The notes below the pieces were generated by a model. It was given only the letters and a program-made list of their open reading frames with translations, ran no database searches and was not told where the DNA came from. A stretch of DNA of 64,000 nt from an uncultured Oleiphilus sp. (GTDB lineage Bacteria; Pseudomonadota; Gammaproteobacteria; Pseudomonadales; Oleiphilaceae): contig CAJWBE010000005.1 of assembly GCA_913020045.1 (NCBI GenBank), positions 78,610-142,609 of the forward strand, in the 5' to 3' direction. Both the position numbers and the translations under genes were made by a program. This document shows positions 45,194 to 53,878 of the stretch, piece by piece; the stretch's first letter is position 1; every line of letters starts with the position of its first letter.

Positions 45194-46594
45194 TTATGCG
45201 GCAAGCTCTGCCGCTAAATCGATCCCATTTTCACGCATTTGCGCCAACTTGTATCGCAAGGTTCGCGGACTAATACCCAGCTTCTCAGCCGCCTGTTTTT
45301 TCTTGCCATTTTCCTGACGAAGGGTATCAATGATAATCTTGTATTCTCTCAACTTGAGGTCTTTGCCTAGCGCACTGCGGTCTGCATCGACTTCAATAAA
45401 CACCTCTTGGGTAGCTGCGCTAGACGGCTCAGCGCTTTGCTGTGAAATCCAATTCGCGGCCTCGTTCATATCTAGACAAAAGTCTGAAGCTTTAACGCTC
45501 GTGCCACTTGCCATGATCAACGAACGCTGGATCGCATTATCCAACTCACGAACATTTCCAGGCCAATGATATTCAAGCAACAAACGCTCAACGTCGCTTT
45601 CAAATCGCATACCTGGGCGCTTCATCTTTACTGAATGCTCGCAAAGCAGACGCTGGGCTATCGGCCAGATATCTAATACACGCTCTCGCAATGGCTTCCA
45701 CATCATCGGAAACACACTCAGGCGATAATATAAGTCTTCTCTAAACTTACCCTCTTCCACGTACTCTCGAAGATCTCGGTTGGTCGTCGCCAGAACGCGT
45801 ACATCCAAGGCAATGGGTTTACGTCCTCCAACGCGCTCAACTTCACGCTCCTGTAAAACACGTAGTAGTTTTGCCTGAAGTCCCATATCCATTTCGGACA
45901 CTTCGTCTAGCAGTAACGTGCCGCCGTTGGCCTGTTCAAATTTACCGGGCGAGCTTGCGTAAGCGCCTGTAAACGCGCCTTTTTCGTGGCCAAACAGCAT
46001 TGCTTCAAGCATATTCTCAGGAATCGCCGCACAGTTAATCGCAACAAACGGCTGTTTTCTGCGAGGCGAATGTTCGTGGATATAACGCGCCAAGACTTCC
46101 TTACCTGTGCCGCTTTCTCCGGAAATCAATACCGTGGACTCAGACTCGGCCACCTTGGATGCCACTTGGAAAAACTGACGACTAAAGGGGTCTTCTGCCA
46201 CGGCCTCATTGGTATTAGAGTTACTGGCCGTTCCACCAAGAATCGCACTAATAGAATCAATCAACACTTGAGGCTCGAATGGCTTTACCAAGTAATCAGC
46301 GGCACCCGCTTGCATGGCATCGACCGCATGCTTAATTTGACCAAATGCAGTAATAAGCATCATCGGCAGCCCAGGAAAGCGAGCCTTTACCTGCGCAAGT
46401 AATTCGTGACCGTCCATACCTGGCATATTGACATCACTCACTACAATATCGACCGGCTTTTTCTCTAGGATACTTAGCGCATTTTCAGCGCAGTCAGCCT
46501 CTAGGTACTTCAAATGAGCCAATTCAAGGGTGGTACATAGCGCCTCGCGAAGGGCACTATCGTCTTCTACGATCAGTACAGTGTAATTCGACAT
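45194..46594 (-). CDS. fleR: Sigma-54 response regulator FleR (FlrC)
   Basis: A 466-residue NtrC-type activator: receiver (VSDVNMPGMDG, acceptor near D54), AAA+ domain with GESGTGKE Walker A and intact GAFTGA sigma-54 contact motif (GHEKGAFTGAY), and a C-terminal Fis-type helix-turn-helix (KKQAAEKLGISPRTLRYKL). It is phosphorylated by FleS and activates class III flagellar genes. It lies 9 bp after fleS with an AGGAG ribosome site. Confidence 0.94.
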   Translation of the reverse strand: MSNYTVLIVEDDSALREALCTTLELAHLKYLEADCAENALSILEKKPVDIVVSDVNMPGMDGHELLAQVKARFPGLPMMLITAFGQIKHAVDAMQAGAADYLVKPFEPQVLIDSISAILGGTASNSNTNEAVAEDPFSRQFFQVASKVAESESTVLISGESGTGKEVLARYIHEHSPRRKQPFVAINCAAIPENMLEAMLFGHEKGAFTGAYASSPGKFEQANGGTLLLDEVSEMDMGLQAKLLRVLQEREVERVGGRKPIALDVRVLATTNRDLREYVEEGKFREDLYYRLSVFPMMWKPLRERVLDIWPIAQRLLCEHSVKMKRPGMRFESDVERLLLEYHWPGNVRELDNAIQRSLIMASGTSVKASDFCLDMNEAANWISQQSAEPSSAATQEVFIEVDADRSALGKDLKLREYKIIIDTLRQENGKKKQAAEKLGISPRTLRYKLAQMRENGIDLAAELAA

Positions 46595-46603
46595 ATAACT
46601 CTC

Positions 46604-47962
46604 CTATTGGCCGATCGCCGGTGACGCTAGTTTGCTTGTTGAATGACTGGGCAAGGTAATAACCGAGTTAACGCCCTGCTTCGATGAGTCCAGCGTGAAT
46701 ACGCCTTTATGTGCTTTAACAACCGCCTGTACCACTGACAAACCCAAGCCTGTACCCTGTGGTTTGGTGGTAAAGAATGGCTCGAAAAGTTTACTTTGAT
46801 GAACCTTTGGAATACCCGGTCCATTATCGCGAATGCTTAAGCAAATGCCGCTCTCGGCAACGCTGTCTAAACTGATATCGAGTTGCAAGGAACGGCCCTT
46901 AATACCCGACTGCTCAAACGCCTCAATACTATTATTGACAAGGTTAAGACAGGCGCCAACCAATGCTTCGCGATTACACAATATTGAGCGAGAAGACGTG
47001 TTTACCTGCCAATCACAATCAATCTTTGATTTCTCGACAACCGGCTCAATGGCTGCACGCAATGCAACTTCGAAATTCTCGACGGTTAACTCTTCCGCCA
47101 TGCGAGTTTCGCCTTTGGCAAAAATCAGCATATCCCTAATCTGGTGCTCTAAGTGCGTCAGCCGCGACAATAATTTGCTCGCGCAATCCTGCCGCATCTT
47201 GTCAGAGATTCCCGCCTGACTAAGGTGCCCTGCATATAGCATTGCAGTCGACAGTGGCGTGCGAATTTGATGTGCAAGGCTGGCTACCATTTTACCAAGA
47301 GACCCCAAACGCTCGGTTCTGCTCACCTTTGCTTGCAACAAGCGTGTTTCGGTTAAATCACTTAATAGAATTAACTGACCAGGCTCTGCAGTCATTGAGC
47401 GAGTTTCGATGCGCACGCGTCGCCCGTCTTTCAATGAAACTTCGTGCCCATCATCATGCTTTGGCGCAAAGCAACGTTTAATGACATCAACCCACAACTG
47501 CCCCTCTAAAGGCTCGCCTAGCAAATCCACCGCTGCGGGATTGCACTCACTAACGCACCCTTTTCCGTCGATCAACACGACACCCGCGGGAAGAATCTCG
47601 AGCAAGGTCTCCATACGCGTTGCAATCGCATCCTTTTCGCGTAACTGCTCTTGTCGCTGTATCTCTTCTTCTGAAAGGTCGTGTTTTAATTTGTGGACCT
47701 TCTGCTCTAGATCTCGGTAGGATGAGGTAAGTTGTGACGATAAATGATCAAACAACGACAAGGCTTGTTCTACTGGCTGACCGTCTGATGTATCAGAAGA
47801 TAAAGAGTCAGCAAGTAGATGTTCGTCGGAAAACAACGCACGGACATCAGCCTTAGAGCTCGCAGTTTTTTTGCTACCTAATACTCGGGCGACCGCCGCA
47901 TCTGGAATCGTGTCCAGGCCGTCGTGCTCAATATTCCATTGTCGTGATTTAGGTTGTTGCAT
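46604..47962 (-). CDS. fleS: Flagellar sensor kinase FleS (FlrB)
   Basis: A 452-residue soluble histidine kinase with a coiled coil at about 85-130, a PAS domain (about 125-225), a HisKA domain (SLAHQIRTPLSTAM phospho-His near residue 230) and a HATPase domain (NLVNNSIEAFE, IRDNGPGIP, FFTTKPQGTGLGL). No membrane segment, as expected of FleS. I chose ATG 47962 (MQQPKS), 8 bases from AAGGA; the ATG three codons earlier abuts that ribosome site. It pairs with FleR. Confidence 0.92.
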   Translation of the reverse strand: MQQPKSRQWNIEHDGLDTIPDAAVARVLGSKKTASSKADVRALFSDEHLLADSLSSDTSDGQPVEQALSLFDHLSSQLTSSYRDLEQKVHKLKHDLSEEEIQRQEQLREKDAIATRMETLLEILPAGVVLIDGKGCVSECNPAAVDLLGEPLEGQLWVDVIKRCFAPKHDDGHEVSLKDGRRVRIETRSMTAEPGQLILLSDLTETRLLQAKVSRTERLGSLGKMVASLAHQIRTPLSTAMLYAGHLSQAGISDKMRQDCASKLLSRLTHLEHQIRDMLIFAKGETRMAEELTVENFEVALRAAIEPVVEKSKIDCDWQVNTSSRSILCNREALVGACLNLVNNSIEAFEQSGIKGRSLQLDISLDSVAESGICLSIRDNGPGIPKVHQSKLFEPFFTTKPQGTGLGLSVVQAVVKAHKGVFTLDSSKQGVNSVITLPSHSTSKLASPAIGQ

Positions 47963-48044
47963 TGACCGCATCCTTAAAACAGATTTTTAGCTGAACAGAA
48001 AAGACATCACGTCAATCCAGCTATGGGTATTTCAAGGAGGTTAA

Positions 48045-48061
48045 TGCAGGTTTTGATCCAA
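48045..48061 (-). promoter_or_regulatory. Candidate sigma-54 promoter for fleSR
   Basis: On the - strand TTGGATCAAAACCTGCA keeps TTGG, GG-N10-GC spacing and CTGCA. It lies about 83 bases before fleS, with a very A+T-rich stretch just upstream that could bind FleQ. Confidence 0.55.
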
Positions 48062-48147
48062 CTATATTTTTATTATAAAATTCAATTACTTAATAAAATT
48101 TACGATGTATTAGAAAGGTCGTTTGTCAGAAACCCGACGCCCTAAAT

Positions 48148-48174
48148 AGAAAACCAGGCACTAGGCCTGGTTTG
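48148..48174 (-). terminator. Terminator of fleQ
   Basis: On the - strand an AAACCAGGC/GCCTGGTTT stem with a 5-base loop is followed by TTTCTATTT. It lies about 32 bases past the fleQ stop. Confidence 0.75.
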
Positions 48175-48205
48175 TCGTCGACTTATTGACCCACCCATTA
48201 ATCAG

Positions 48206-49636
48206 TTAATCATTCAGTCCGTACTTACGTACTTTCTCTACCAAAGTCGTCCGCCTGATTCTTAGTTTTTCAGCGGCTCTAGCGACCACCCCAGATGACT
48301 CATCAAGCGCCTGCTGTATTAAAGATTTTTCAAGGTTGCCAAGATAGTCTTTCAGATCAATCCCATTAATCGGCAACAATGCCGGTGCATCTAAACCCAC
48401 CAGTCCTGGCGCTAGTTGACTAGAGACCTCATTACTCATCACCTGCTCTTCTTCAATCTCTACGTGTCGGTATTTCTGCGGCAGCTCCTGCACGCCAATT
48501 ACGTCGTATGGGTACATAATCGCCAAACGTTCGACCAAGTTGGCAAGTTCGCGCACATTGCCTGGCCACTCGTGCCGACATAGACTCAGAATTGCCGCGG
48601 AATTGAAACGAATCGAACCTCGTTTTTCCGTTTCCATTCTTGAAATCAATTCATTCATCAACAGAGGAATATCTTCAACCCGATCTTTTAGCGCCGGCAT
48701 TTCAATCGGAAATACGTTCAATCGATAATAAAGGTCTTCGCGAAAACTACCCTCTACGATCATTTCTTCTAAATTTTTATGTGTCGCGGCAATAATGCGA
48801 ACATCGGTTGGCGTGGTCTTATTACTTCCCACGCGCTCGAACATTTTTTCCTGCAACACACGCAGGATTTTCACCTGCATGTTCAGTGGCATATCGCCGA
48901 TTTCATCTAGGAAAAGCGTTCCACCTTCGGCCAATTCGAAACGCCCTGCACGAGACGTAATCGCCCCTGTAAATGCACCTTTTTCATGTCCAAACAGCTC
49001 ACTTTCCAGCAACTCTGCTGGAATCGCTCCGCAGTTAACCGGCACAAAAGGCTTGTTTCGGCGGTGGGAGTTATAGTGCAAGTTACGCGCAACCACCTCT
49101 TTACCAGTCCCTGACTGACCAGTAATTAGTACGCTGACATCTTTATCTGCCACTTGCGACATGAGCTCTCGTACGATCTGCACGCCGCGGCTAGTTCCTA
49201 CAAGGCTGCGAAACAGTTCTACCTGACGCTGCTTTCCACGACCATTGCTAGCTGAGAACTGATCACGGTAAACCTGCGCCCGATATAAGCTATCAAGCGT
49301 TTTGTTATAGTTAGGTGGGTAATCAAGGCGAGAAATCACTTTTGTTTTCTGCAACGCGTCTTTGTCATCCAATTCAGCGTCACCGATCAGGAGAATAGGA
49401 ATCCCCTCATCCCAATTTTCGATCTCACTCACGACAGTGTCTAACGAGCCGGCGTCTTTGCCAATACAAATTACGCCCAACTGAGTAGAGTCTTCCAGTT
49501 CATTTTCCGCATGACTCTTCCAGTCAGAAAAATCACACGAAATAACTTCTTCACCCAAAAACTGGAATATAACAGTCACATCACGAAGTACCTCTTGGTT
49601 ATCATGCATAACCAAAACTTTCATATCCTGCGCCAT
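48206..49636 (-). CDS. fleQ: Master flagellar regulator FleQ (FlrA)
   Basis: A 476-residue sigma-54 activator. The N-terminal ~125 residues are a degenerate receiver (FleQ domain) lacking the usual acceptor context. The AAA+ domain has GQSGTGKE Walker A, the GAFTGA loop (GHEKGAFTGAI) and GGTLFLDEIGDM Walker B. The Fis-type HTH is at the C-terminus (AAEKLRIRRTTLVEKVRKYG). FleQ starts the flagellar cascade and in Pseudomonas binds c-di-GMP. The ATG follows a GGCAGG element. It stands as a single-gene unit with its own terminator. Confidence 0.93.
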   Translation of the reverse strand: MAQDMKVLVMHDNQEVLRDVTVIFQFLGEEVISCDFSDWKSHAENELEDSTQLGVICIGKDAGSLDTVVSEIENWDEGIPILLIGDAELDDKDALQKTKVISRLDYPPNYNKTLDSLYRAQVYRDQFSASNGRGKQRQVELFRSLVGTSRGVQIVRELMSQVADKDVSVLITGQSGTGKEVVARNLHYNSHRRNKPFVPVNCGAIPAELLESELFGHEKGAFTGAITSRAGRFELAEGGTLFLDEIGDMPLNMQVKILRVLQEKMFERVGSNKTTPTDVRIIAATHKNLEEMIVEGSFREDLYYRLNVFPIEMPALKDRVEDIPLLMNELISRMETEKRGSIRFNSAAILSLCRHEWPGNVRELANLVERLAIMYPYDVIGVQELPQKYRHVEIEEEQVMSNEVSSQLAPGLVGLDAPALLPINGIDLKDYLGNLEKSLIQQALDESSGVVARAAEKLRIRRTTLVEKVRKYGLND

Positions 49637-49661
49637 GAACCTGCCTTTTTATTATGTCGGC

Positions 49662-49675
49662 CCACACCATTGTGG
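49662..49675. repeat. Small hairpin in the fleQ leader
   Basis: A CCACA/TGTGG stem with a 4-base loop lies about 26 bases before the fleQ ATG, between the promoter and the gene. It might affect translation or be an autoregulatory site. Confidence 0.35.
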
Positions 49676-49701
49676 AGACCGTTTCGTAAGAATCTGTTGG
49701 T

Positions 49702-49729
49702 ATAATAAGCAAAGCAGGAAAGGTGTCAT
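49702..49729 (-). promoter_or_regulatory. Candidate sigma-70 promoter for fleQ
   Basis: On the - strand ATGACA, a 16-bp spacer and TATTAT (five of six and five of six matches to consensus) lie about 65 bases ahead of the fleQ ATG. A sigma-70 promoter is expected for a class I flagellar regulator. Confidence 0.5.
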
Positions 49730-49891
49730 GTCTCGCGAAAACAGGCGAAATAAGCTTTGCTATCGTATGGACTTATTAAAGTATGGAATGGGGTAACAGT
49801 CAATAAAGTGACGCTATTTTATTATTTATTTGTCTGTTTCGAAATTTAATCAATTTTTTGTCACTTCAGTGAAGAAGCGTCGAATAAAAAT

Positions 49892-50203
49892 TTATCGCAA
49901 ACGTGCCGACTGTTCATAACTCGCCGCCGCTCTTTGATCCTTTGAAAGCTGTCTAAGCTCCTCGGTTATTTCATCCCGATTCTTCTCGGCCCCAGACTTA
50001 ACCAGCTCATAAATTGAGTTAGCTCGCTCTAAAAATGACACCAATTTCGAAGCGTTGGTGTCATTAGATACAAGAGACATAGCGTTTTCCAACTCAGCCC
50101 GAAACTCAGTATCCAGCGTCGACACGGCATCCCAGTCTTTCGATTCGGTTGCGACCTTAAATTGCTTTAAGGTCTTCGTCATTACTTTGAAGGACTGATC
50201 CAT
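49892..50203 (-). CDS. fliT: FliT-like flagellar chaperone
   Basis: A 103-residue, all-helical, charged protein without a signal peptide. Size, helix pattern and position upstream of fleQ match the FliT family, which in Pseudomonas-type clusters lies between fliS and fleQ and chaperones the FliD cap. Sequence motifs are weak, so the call depends on context. The expected neighbours fliC, flaG, fliD and fliS are missing here. It starts 37 bp after the upstream unrecognised gene. Confidence 0.6.
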   Translation of the reverse strand: MDQSFKVMTKTLKQFKVATESKDWDAVSTLDTEFRAELENAMSLVSNDTNASKLVSFLERANSIYELVKSGAEKNRDEITEELRQLSKDQRAAASYEQSARLR

Positions 50204-50240
50204 TAAATCATCACCCAGTCTAAATAGTCAGCACTCGATC

Positions 50241-51068
50241 TTAAGCGCCACGTTGCATCAAACGAATCAGCTCACTAAATGCTTGGCTTAACTCGCTAAC
50301 AACAAGATTATCTCGGTCTACCAAAATCCAACGCTCATTCGCCTTCGAAGGATGATACAAATAACATAAGAACTGACTAGAAGAGCAACCGTAATCCATA
50401 AAAGGGTTTACCCCTAATACATTTAACTTTTTAACTTGCAGCATAGGCTGTTCATTTTGGTAAGAACGCTCTTGAAGCAATAACTCAGTTCCGTTAACGG
50501 AAAGCGAATACTGCACACCTTGTCGGGCTCGACTTTTTTTCACTCGAGTTCCAGTGTAAGGATGAGAAGACAGCAAACTATTGATCTGTTGCACCAAAGC
50601 CGATTTTGGATCGCTTGTCAGATATAAAGCCTGAAGGGATTTGATATACCCGTCATCATTGCTTTTTAGCTCAGGCTGCACAGAAACCGGTGCCTCGGGT
50701 TGCGCTGAATCTGCCGCAGCATTCTCTTCCAGCAATGTTAGGGTCGATAGGGCCTGACTGTAGAATGCGCCCTCTTTGCCCGCATCAACGACGTATTGTT
50801 CAAGGTTAGACACGGCCCCAGAATAGTCACCTAAACGTGATAAGACCAAACCATTGTAAAAGAGAAAGTCACTTTCAAGATCAACCTCTAATGCTTTCAG
50901 TGAATCTAATCGCTCCCCCGCCGCCTGCCATTGCTCACCCTCAATCAAGGACTCTAGCGACAACATTAATCTGGCGGCTTCATGCTCCGCAGGCAATCCA
51001 CTGGACATCCCAGTAATCGGGCTCGCCAATGCAATGCTTAGCAACACAATTCGAATTTGATTTTTCAT
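50241..51068 (-). CDS. Secreted tetratricopeptide-like protein of unknown function
   Basis: I chose ATG 51068 (MKNQIRIVLLSIALASPITG), giving a 275-residue protein with a clear signal peptide; a start at 51080 adds four residues. Residues about 30-115 form helical TPR-like repeats (SRLGDYSGAVSNLEQYV). A Pro/Glu/Ser linker follows, and the last ~120 residues include a possible disulfide pair in GCSSSQFLCYLYHP. I do not recognise the family. A periplasmic role is expected. It may be co-transcribed with the fliT-like gene. Confidence 0.7.
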   Translation of the reverse strand: MKNQIRIVLLSIALASPITGMSSGLPAEHEAARLMLSLESLIEGEQWQAAGERLDSLKALEVDLESDFLFYNGLVLSRLGDYSGAVSNLEQYVVDAGKEGAFYSQALSTLTLLEENAAADSAQPEAPVSVQPELKSNDDGYIKSLQALYLTSDPKSALVQQINSLLSSHPYTGTRVKKSRARQGVQYSLSVNGTELLLQERSYQNEQPMLQVKKLNVLGVNPFMDYGCSSSQFLCYLYHPSKANERWILVDRDNLVVSELSQAFSELIRLMQRGA

Positions 51069-51140
51069 ATCATTCCACATTATTCAAATAGACTTTTTTA
51101 GCATAGTCCACACTAACACTTTATCCGCTTCGCGAGACAT

Positions 51141-51176
51141 AAAAAAAGCAACCCACTTTTCAGTGCGCTGCTTTTA
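51141..51176 (-). terminator. Rho-independent terminator after the 194-residue protein gene
   Basis: On the - strand AAAAGCA and CACT arms pair with AGTG and TGCTTTT around a GAAA tetraloop, with an internal mismatch, followed by a run of T. It lies about 31 bases past the stop at 51208. Confidence 0.8.
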
Positions 51177-51207
51177 CAAGCGGTGGTATTACGCCCATGG
51201 CATTTGC

Positions 51208-51792
51208 CTAGGGCGTGTAAACCAAGTTCGCTTCCTCGAGCATGGCATGCACAACTTTATCTGACATGACATTCTCTTTTTTATCAGTCGCTTCGACACT
51301 GCCTGCCTCAACGACAATAAAGGTATCTTCCTCATCTACATCAACCACCCGAACAGGGTTAATCAAAATAGGTTCAATCGTCTCCGGCGCTTTAAACTCA
51401 GCAAGCTGTTCTTTCGACACCGTAACAGTTGAATCGCTTAGTTTCTCTTGCTCTACTGGCGCCTCAACTTCAGCCTTAAAGGCATTCAGGTCTGTTTCAG
51501 GCTCAGCAGCGAAAAACCCACCAATGTAGTCGTTAAGCGCTGCAGAAGATGCAGGTGTCTTTTCGACCAGAGGCTGAGGAACTTCACGCAGTGCGCTATT
51601 CGATTCCGCGATAGTTATTTCTGCGTCGTTTTCCCTAACGTCTGTTTGTTTCACATCTAATGGTTTTAGTACGGACGAACTCCCTGCATCGGTCGCATAC
51701 TGTCGATAACACCGGGTGATTTGAAAACTCATCAAACCAACCAACAACACGGTTGCTATCTCTAAACCATGAATAATAGTACTGATAATCAT
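51208..51792 (-). CDS. Single-pass membrane protein with acidic cytoplasmic region, unknown function
   Basis: I chose ATG 51792, 6 bases after GGAAGG, giving 194 residues. An N-terminal membrane helix (about 1-24, IISTIIHGLEIATVLLVGLM) is followed by a basic CYRQY junction and a long acidic, Glu/Val-rich, mostly disordered stretch. The last ~20 residues (DKVVHAMLEEANLVYTP) look like a short structured helix. No family is recognised. It forms its own unit, with a promoter upstream and a terminator downstream. Confidence 0.65.
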   Translation of the reverse strand: MIISTIIHGLEIATVLLVGLMSFQITRCYRQYATDAGSSSVLKPLDVKQTDVRENDAEITIAESNSALREVPQPLVEKTPASSAALNDYIGGFFAAEPETDLNAFKAEVEAPVEQEKLSDSTVTVSKEQLAEFKAPETIEPILINPVRVVDVDEEDTFIVVEAGSVEATDKKENVMSDKVVHAMLEEANLVYTP

Positions 51793-51967
51793 TATTAGCC
51801 TTCCGATCACTAGTTGTCAGGCATCTTTTTTATGAGTAAGCGTCACGTTTATTCTAGGTTCGGTGTGACATTTACCCGAGATGCTCTTTAATTTTTATCG
51901 TGGTGCTGCTATTTAATTTTTGTAACTATTCTTTAGTTTTCGTCATTCAATCGTATGAATTGTGTGC

Positions 51968-51973
51968 ATTATA
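51968..51973 (-). promoter_or_regulatory. Perfect -10 box upstream of the 194-residue protein gene
   Basis: A perfect TATAAT on the - strand lies about 175 bases before the gene start. The only -35-like element (TTCACA) is about 20 bp away, so an activator may be needed. Confidence 0.4.
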
Positions 51974-52014
51974 CGACCGAGATATTAGCAAAGTGTGAAC
52001 TGCTGGTCATTTCC

Positions 52015-52048
52015 TAAATGTCAACTTTTGACTTCGAATTGACATTTA
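52015..52048. repeat. 10-bp inverted repeat in the 317-bp gap ahead of gene 51208-51792
   Basis: Perfect arms TAAATGTCAA and TTGACATTTA are separated by 14 bp, about 45 bp upstream of the TATAAT box. The geometry suits an activator binding site. The rest of this 317-bp gap holds no gene I can see. Confidence 0.65.
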
Positions 52049-52101
52049 TCAGATTCTCTATCGAAACCAATAACTTATTCTTACATCATAAAAATTATGA
52101 C

Positions 52102-52121
52102 AAAGAATTTCACAATTCTTT
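52102..52121 (-). terminator. Hairpin overlapping the rmuC stop
   Basis: AAAGAATT/AATTCTTT arms around a 4-base loop span the rmuC stop codon; on the - strand they are followed by GTCATAATTTTT. An A+T-rich terminator is plausible. Confidence 0.45.
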
Positions 52122-53768
52122 TTCATTCTCTTTCACTTGGTTTTCTAGCTGACCATCAGGTTCAACCCTTATCGCATTGTCTGCGTCATCAGAGGGCTCG
52201 TCAATACGAATCGCTTCCAATCTATCGGATTCAATATCTAAATGCATTGGTTCCAAATCTGGCATACTTTTCGTTACTTTACTGGACAGTTTATTGAAGC
52301 GCTCAACCTTGCCATGCAAGCCTTGCTGGCCAGCCACCGCTGTCACCGCGCTGTTATAATGCTTGCTCGCGGTTTGAAGCGTAGCGCCAAGTTTCTGTAA
52401 ACGCTCAGCCACCATGCAAACCTGATTAAAAACATCTCCGGCTCTATCACTAATCTCTTTAGCCTCTGCATTACTACGCTCAATCATCCAAAGGTTAGCC
52501 ACCGTGCGCAAAATGGGCATCAGCGTTGTATGCGATACCATGATCACATTTTTTTGATAGCCATAGTTGAATAGTTCATTGCTTCGCTTCATCGCTTCTA
52601 TATAGGCAGGCTCGATTGGCATAAACATCAACACGAAACTTGGGCTCTTCATCCCAATCAGGTTTGAGTAATCTTTGGCGGCCAAACCGTCAATGTGGTT
52701 TTTCACGGCTTGAACATGACGATCAAGCGCGATACCGGACGCTTCGTCGGTCTCTGCAGATATCGCAGAGTCGTAATCAACTAACGATACCTTGCTGTCC
52801 AAAACAATTTGTTTATTGTCAGGCAGCTGCACCACAAAGTCAGGAAAGTTATTTTTACCGTGTTCATCTTTAAACTGTACTTGCGTGTCGTAATGATCTC
52901 CTTTTACGAGGCCTGCTTGCTGCAGTGTTTTCTCTAATTGGATTTCCCCCCACGACCCTACTTTTTTCTTGTCGCCTTTAAGCGCTTCAGTCAGATTCTT
53001 AGCATCGGCGGTCATCGTATGATTAAGCTCACGCAACTGCTCTAGTTCTTTACGCAAACTACCACTAGCTTCATTGTTTTCTTTGTGGATGCCATCGACC
53101 CGCGCCCTAAATTCCGTAATTTGCTCACGAAAAGGTTTTAGCAACTGCTCGATCGAATCTTTGTTGTTGTTACTTAAATGCTTTCCTTTTTCATCAAAAA
53201 TACGATTTGCTAATACTTGAAAGGATTGTTCTAACTGTTTCTTTTGCTCATCAAAGTTCAACAGCTGTTGCTGATGAGACTTCTCTCTTTCTTCGAGCGA
53301 TGCCTTAAGGGATGAATGCTCTTCTAAAAGTACACGATAATCCGTTTGTACAGAACTCGCCTCTCGCTGCGATACTTCCCTATCTGTAACCAAAAGCGCA
53401 TACCGAGCCTGCGACTCCTCCCACTTCACTTTAAAGTTATCAGCGAGTTTTTCTGCCTCAAAACTTTGCTGACGAAAACGGTCAACAGCCGAACGCTGCA
53501 ATTCCAACTGATCTTCTGAACGCAGCAACTCTTCGCGACGATCCATCAACCGCTGTTCAGCCGCTGCCAAATCGCTATGCAATGCTTGTTCTCGAAGCTT
53601 TAGCTCATTCACGGCATCCGTTTGCAGCATGACTTCATGTTCCAAGCCAACCAGCGCTCGCCCTGTTTTTCGGTTACGCATCCATATAAAAGCGAATGCG
53701 CAAACCGCAACTATCAGCACCACAGCCAATATGCTGCTTAAATCCATCGTCATCATCGTGTTATTCAT
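52110..53768 (-). CDS. rmuC: DNA recombination protein RmuC
   Basis: A 552-residue protein with one N-terminal membrane helix (about 10-30), a long coiled coil (about 35-235) and a nuclease-fold RmuC domain (about 270-440: KVGSWGEIQLEKTLQQAGL, FPDFVVQLPD, VLDSKVSLVDY in pieces). RmuC limits inversions at short inverted repeats and is linked to defence against aberrant recombination. The last ~100 residues are acidic and less conserved. It lies 110 bp downstream of the giant RTX gene; no functional link is implied. Confidence 0.92.
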   Translation of the reverse strand: MNNTMMTMDLSSILAVVLIVAVCAFAFIWMRNRKTGRALVGLEHEVMLQTDAVNELKLREQALHSDLAAAEQRLMDRREELLRSEDQLELQRSAVDRFRQQSFEAEKLADNFKVKWEESQARYALLVTDREVSQREASSVQTDYRVLLEEHSSLKASLEEREKSHQQQLLNFDEQKKQLEQSFQVLANRIFDEKGKHLSNNNKDSIEQLLKPFREQITEFRARVDGIHKENNEASGSLRKELEQLRELNHTMTADAKNLTEALKGDKKKVGSWGEIQLEKTLQQAGLVKGDHYDTQVQFKDEHGKNNFPDFVVQLPDNKQIVLDSKVSLVDYDSAISAETDEASGIALDRHVQAVKNHIDGLAAKDYSNLIGMKSPSFVLMFMPIEPAYIEAMKRSNELFNYGYQKNVIMVSHTTLMPILRTVANLWMIERSNAEAKEISDRAGDVFNQVCMVAERLQKLGATLQTASKHYNSAVTAVAGQQGLHGKVERFNKLSSKVTKSMPDLEPMHLDIESDRLEAIRIDEPSDDADNAIRVEPDGQLENQVKENEKEL

Positions 53769-53792
53769 TCATCGCATACTAAGTAAAATCAG

Positions 53793-53838
53793 TCGCTAAT
53801 CTTGCGCCAGAACTTAGCTTGGCCGCAAGGCTTAGCGA
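53793..53838. terminator. Long imperfect inverted repeat between the RTX gene and rmuC
   Basis: Arms TCGCTAA plus CTTGCG pair with CGCAAG plus TTAGCGA around a 17-base loop with a small bulge, about 40 bases past the RTX stop. Only a short T-run follows on the - strand. It may terminate the giant transcript. Confidence 0.45.
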
Positions 53839-53878
53839 TAACTTTTATTCTCTTAACCATTGAACCTAATAGCCACGT

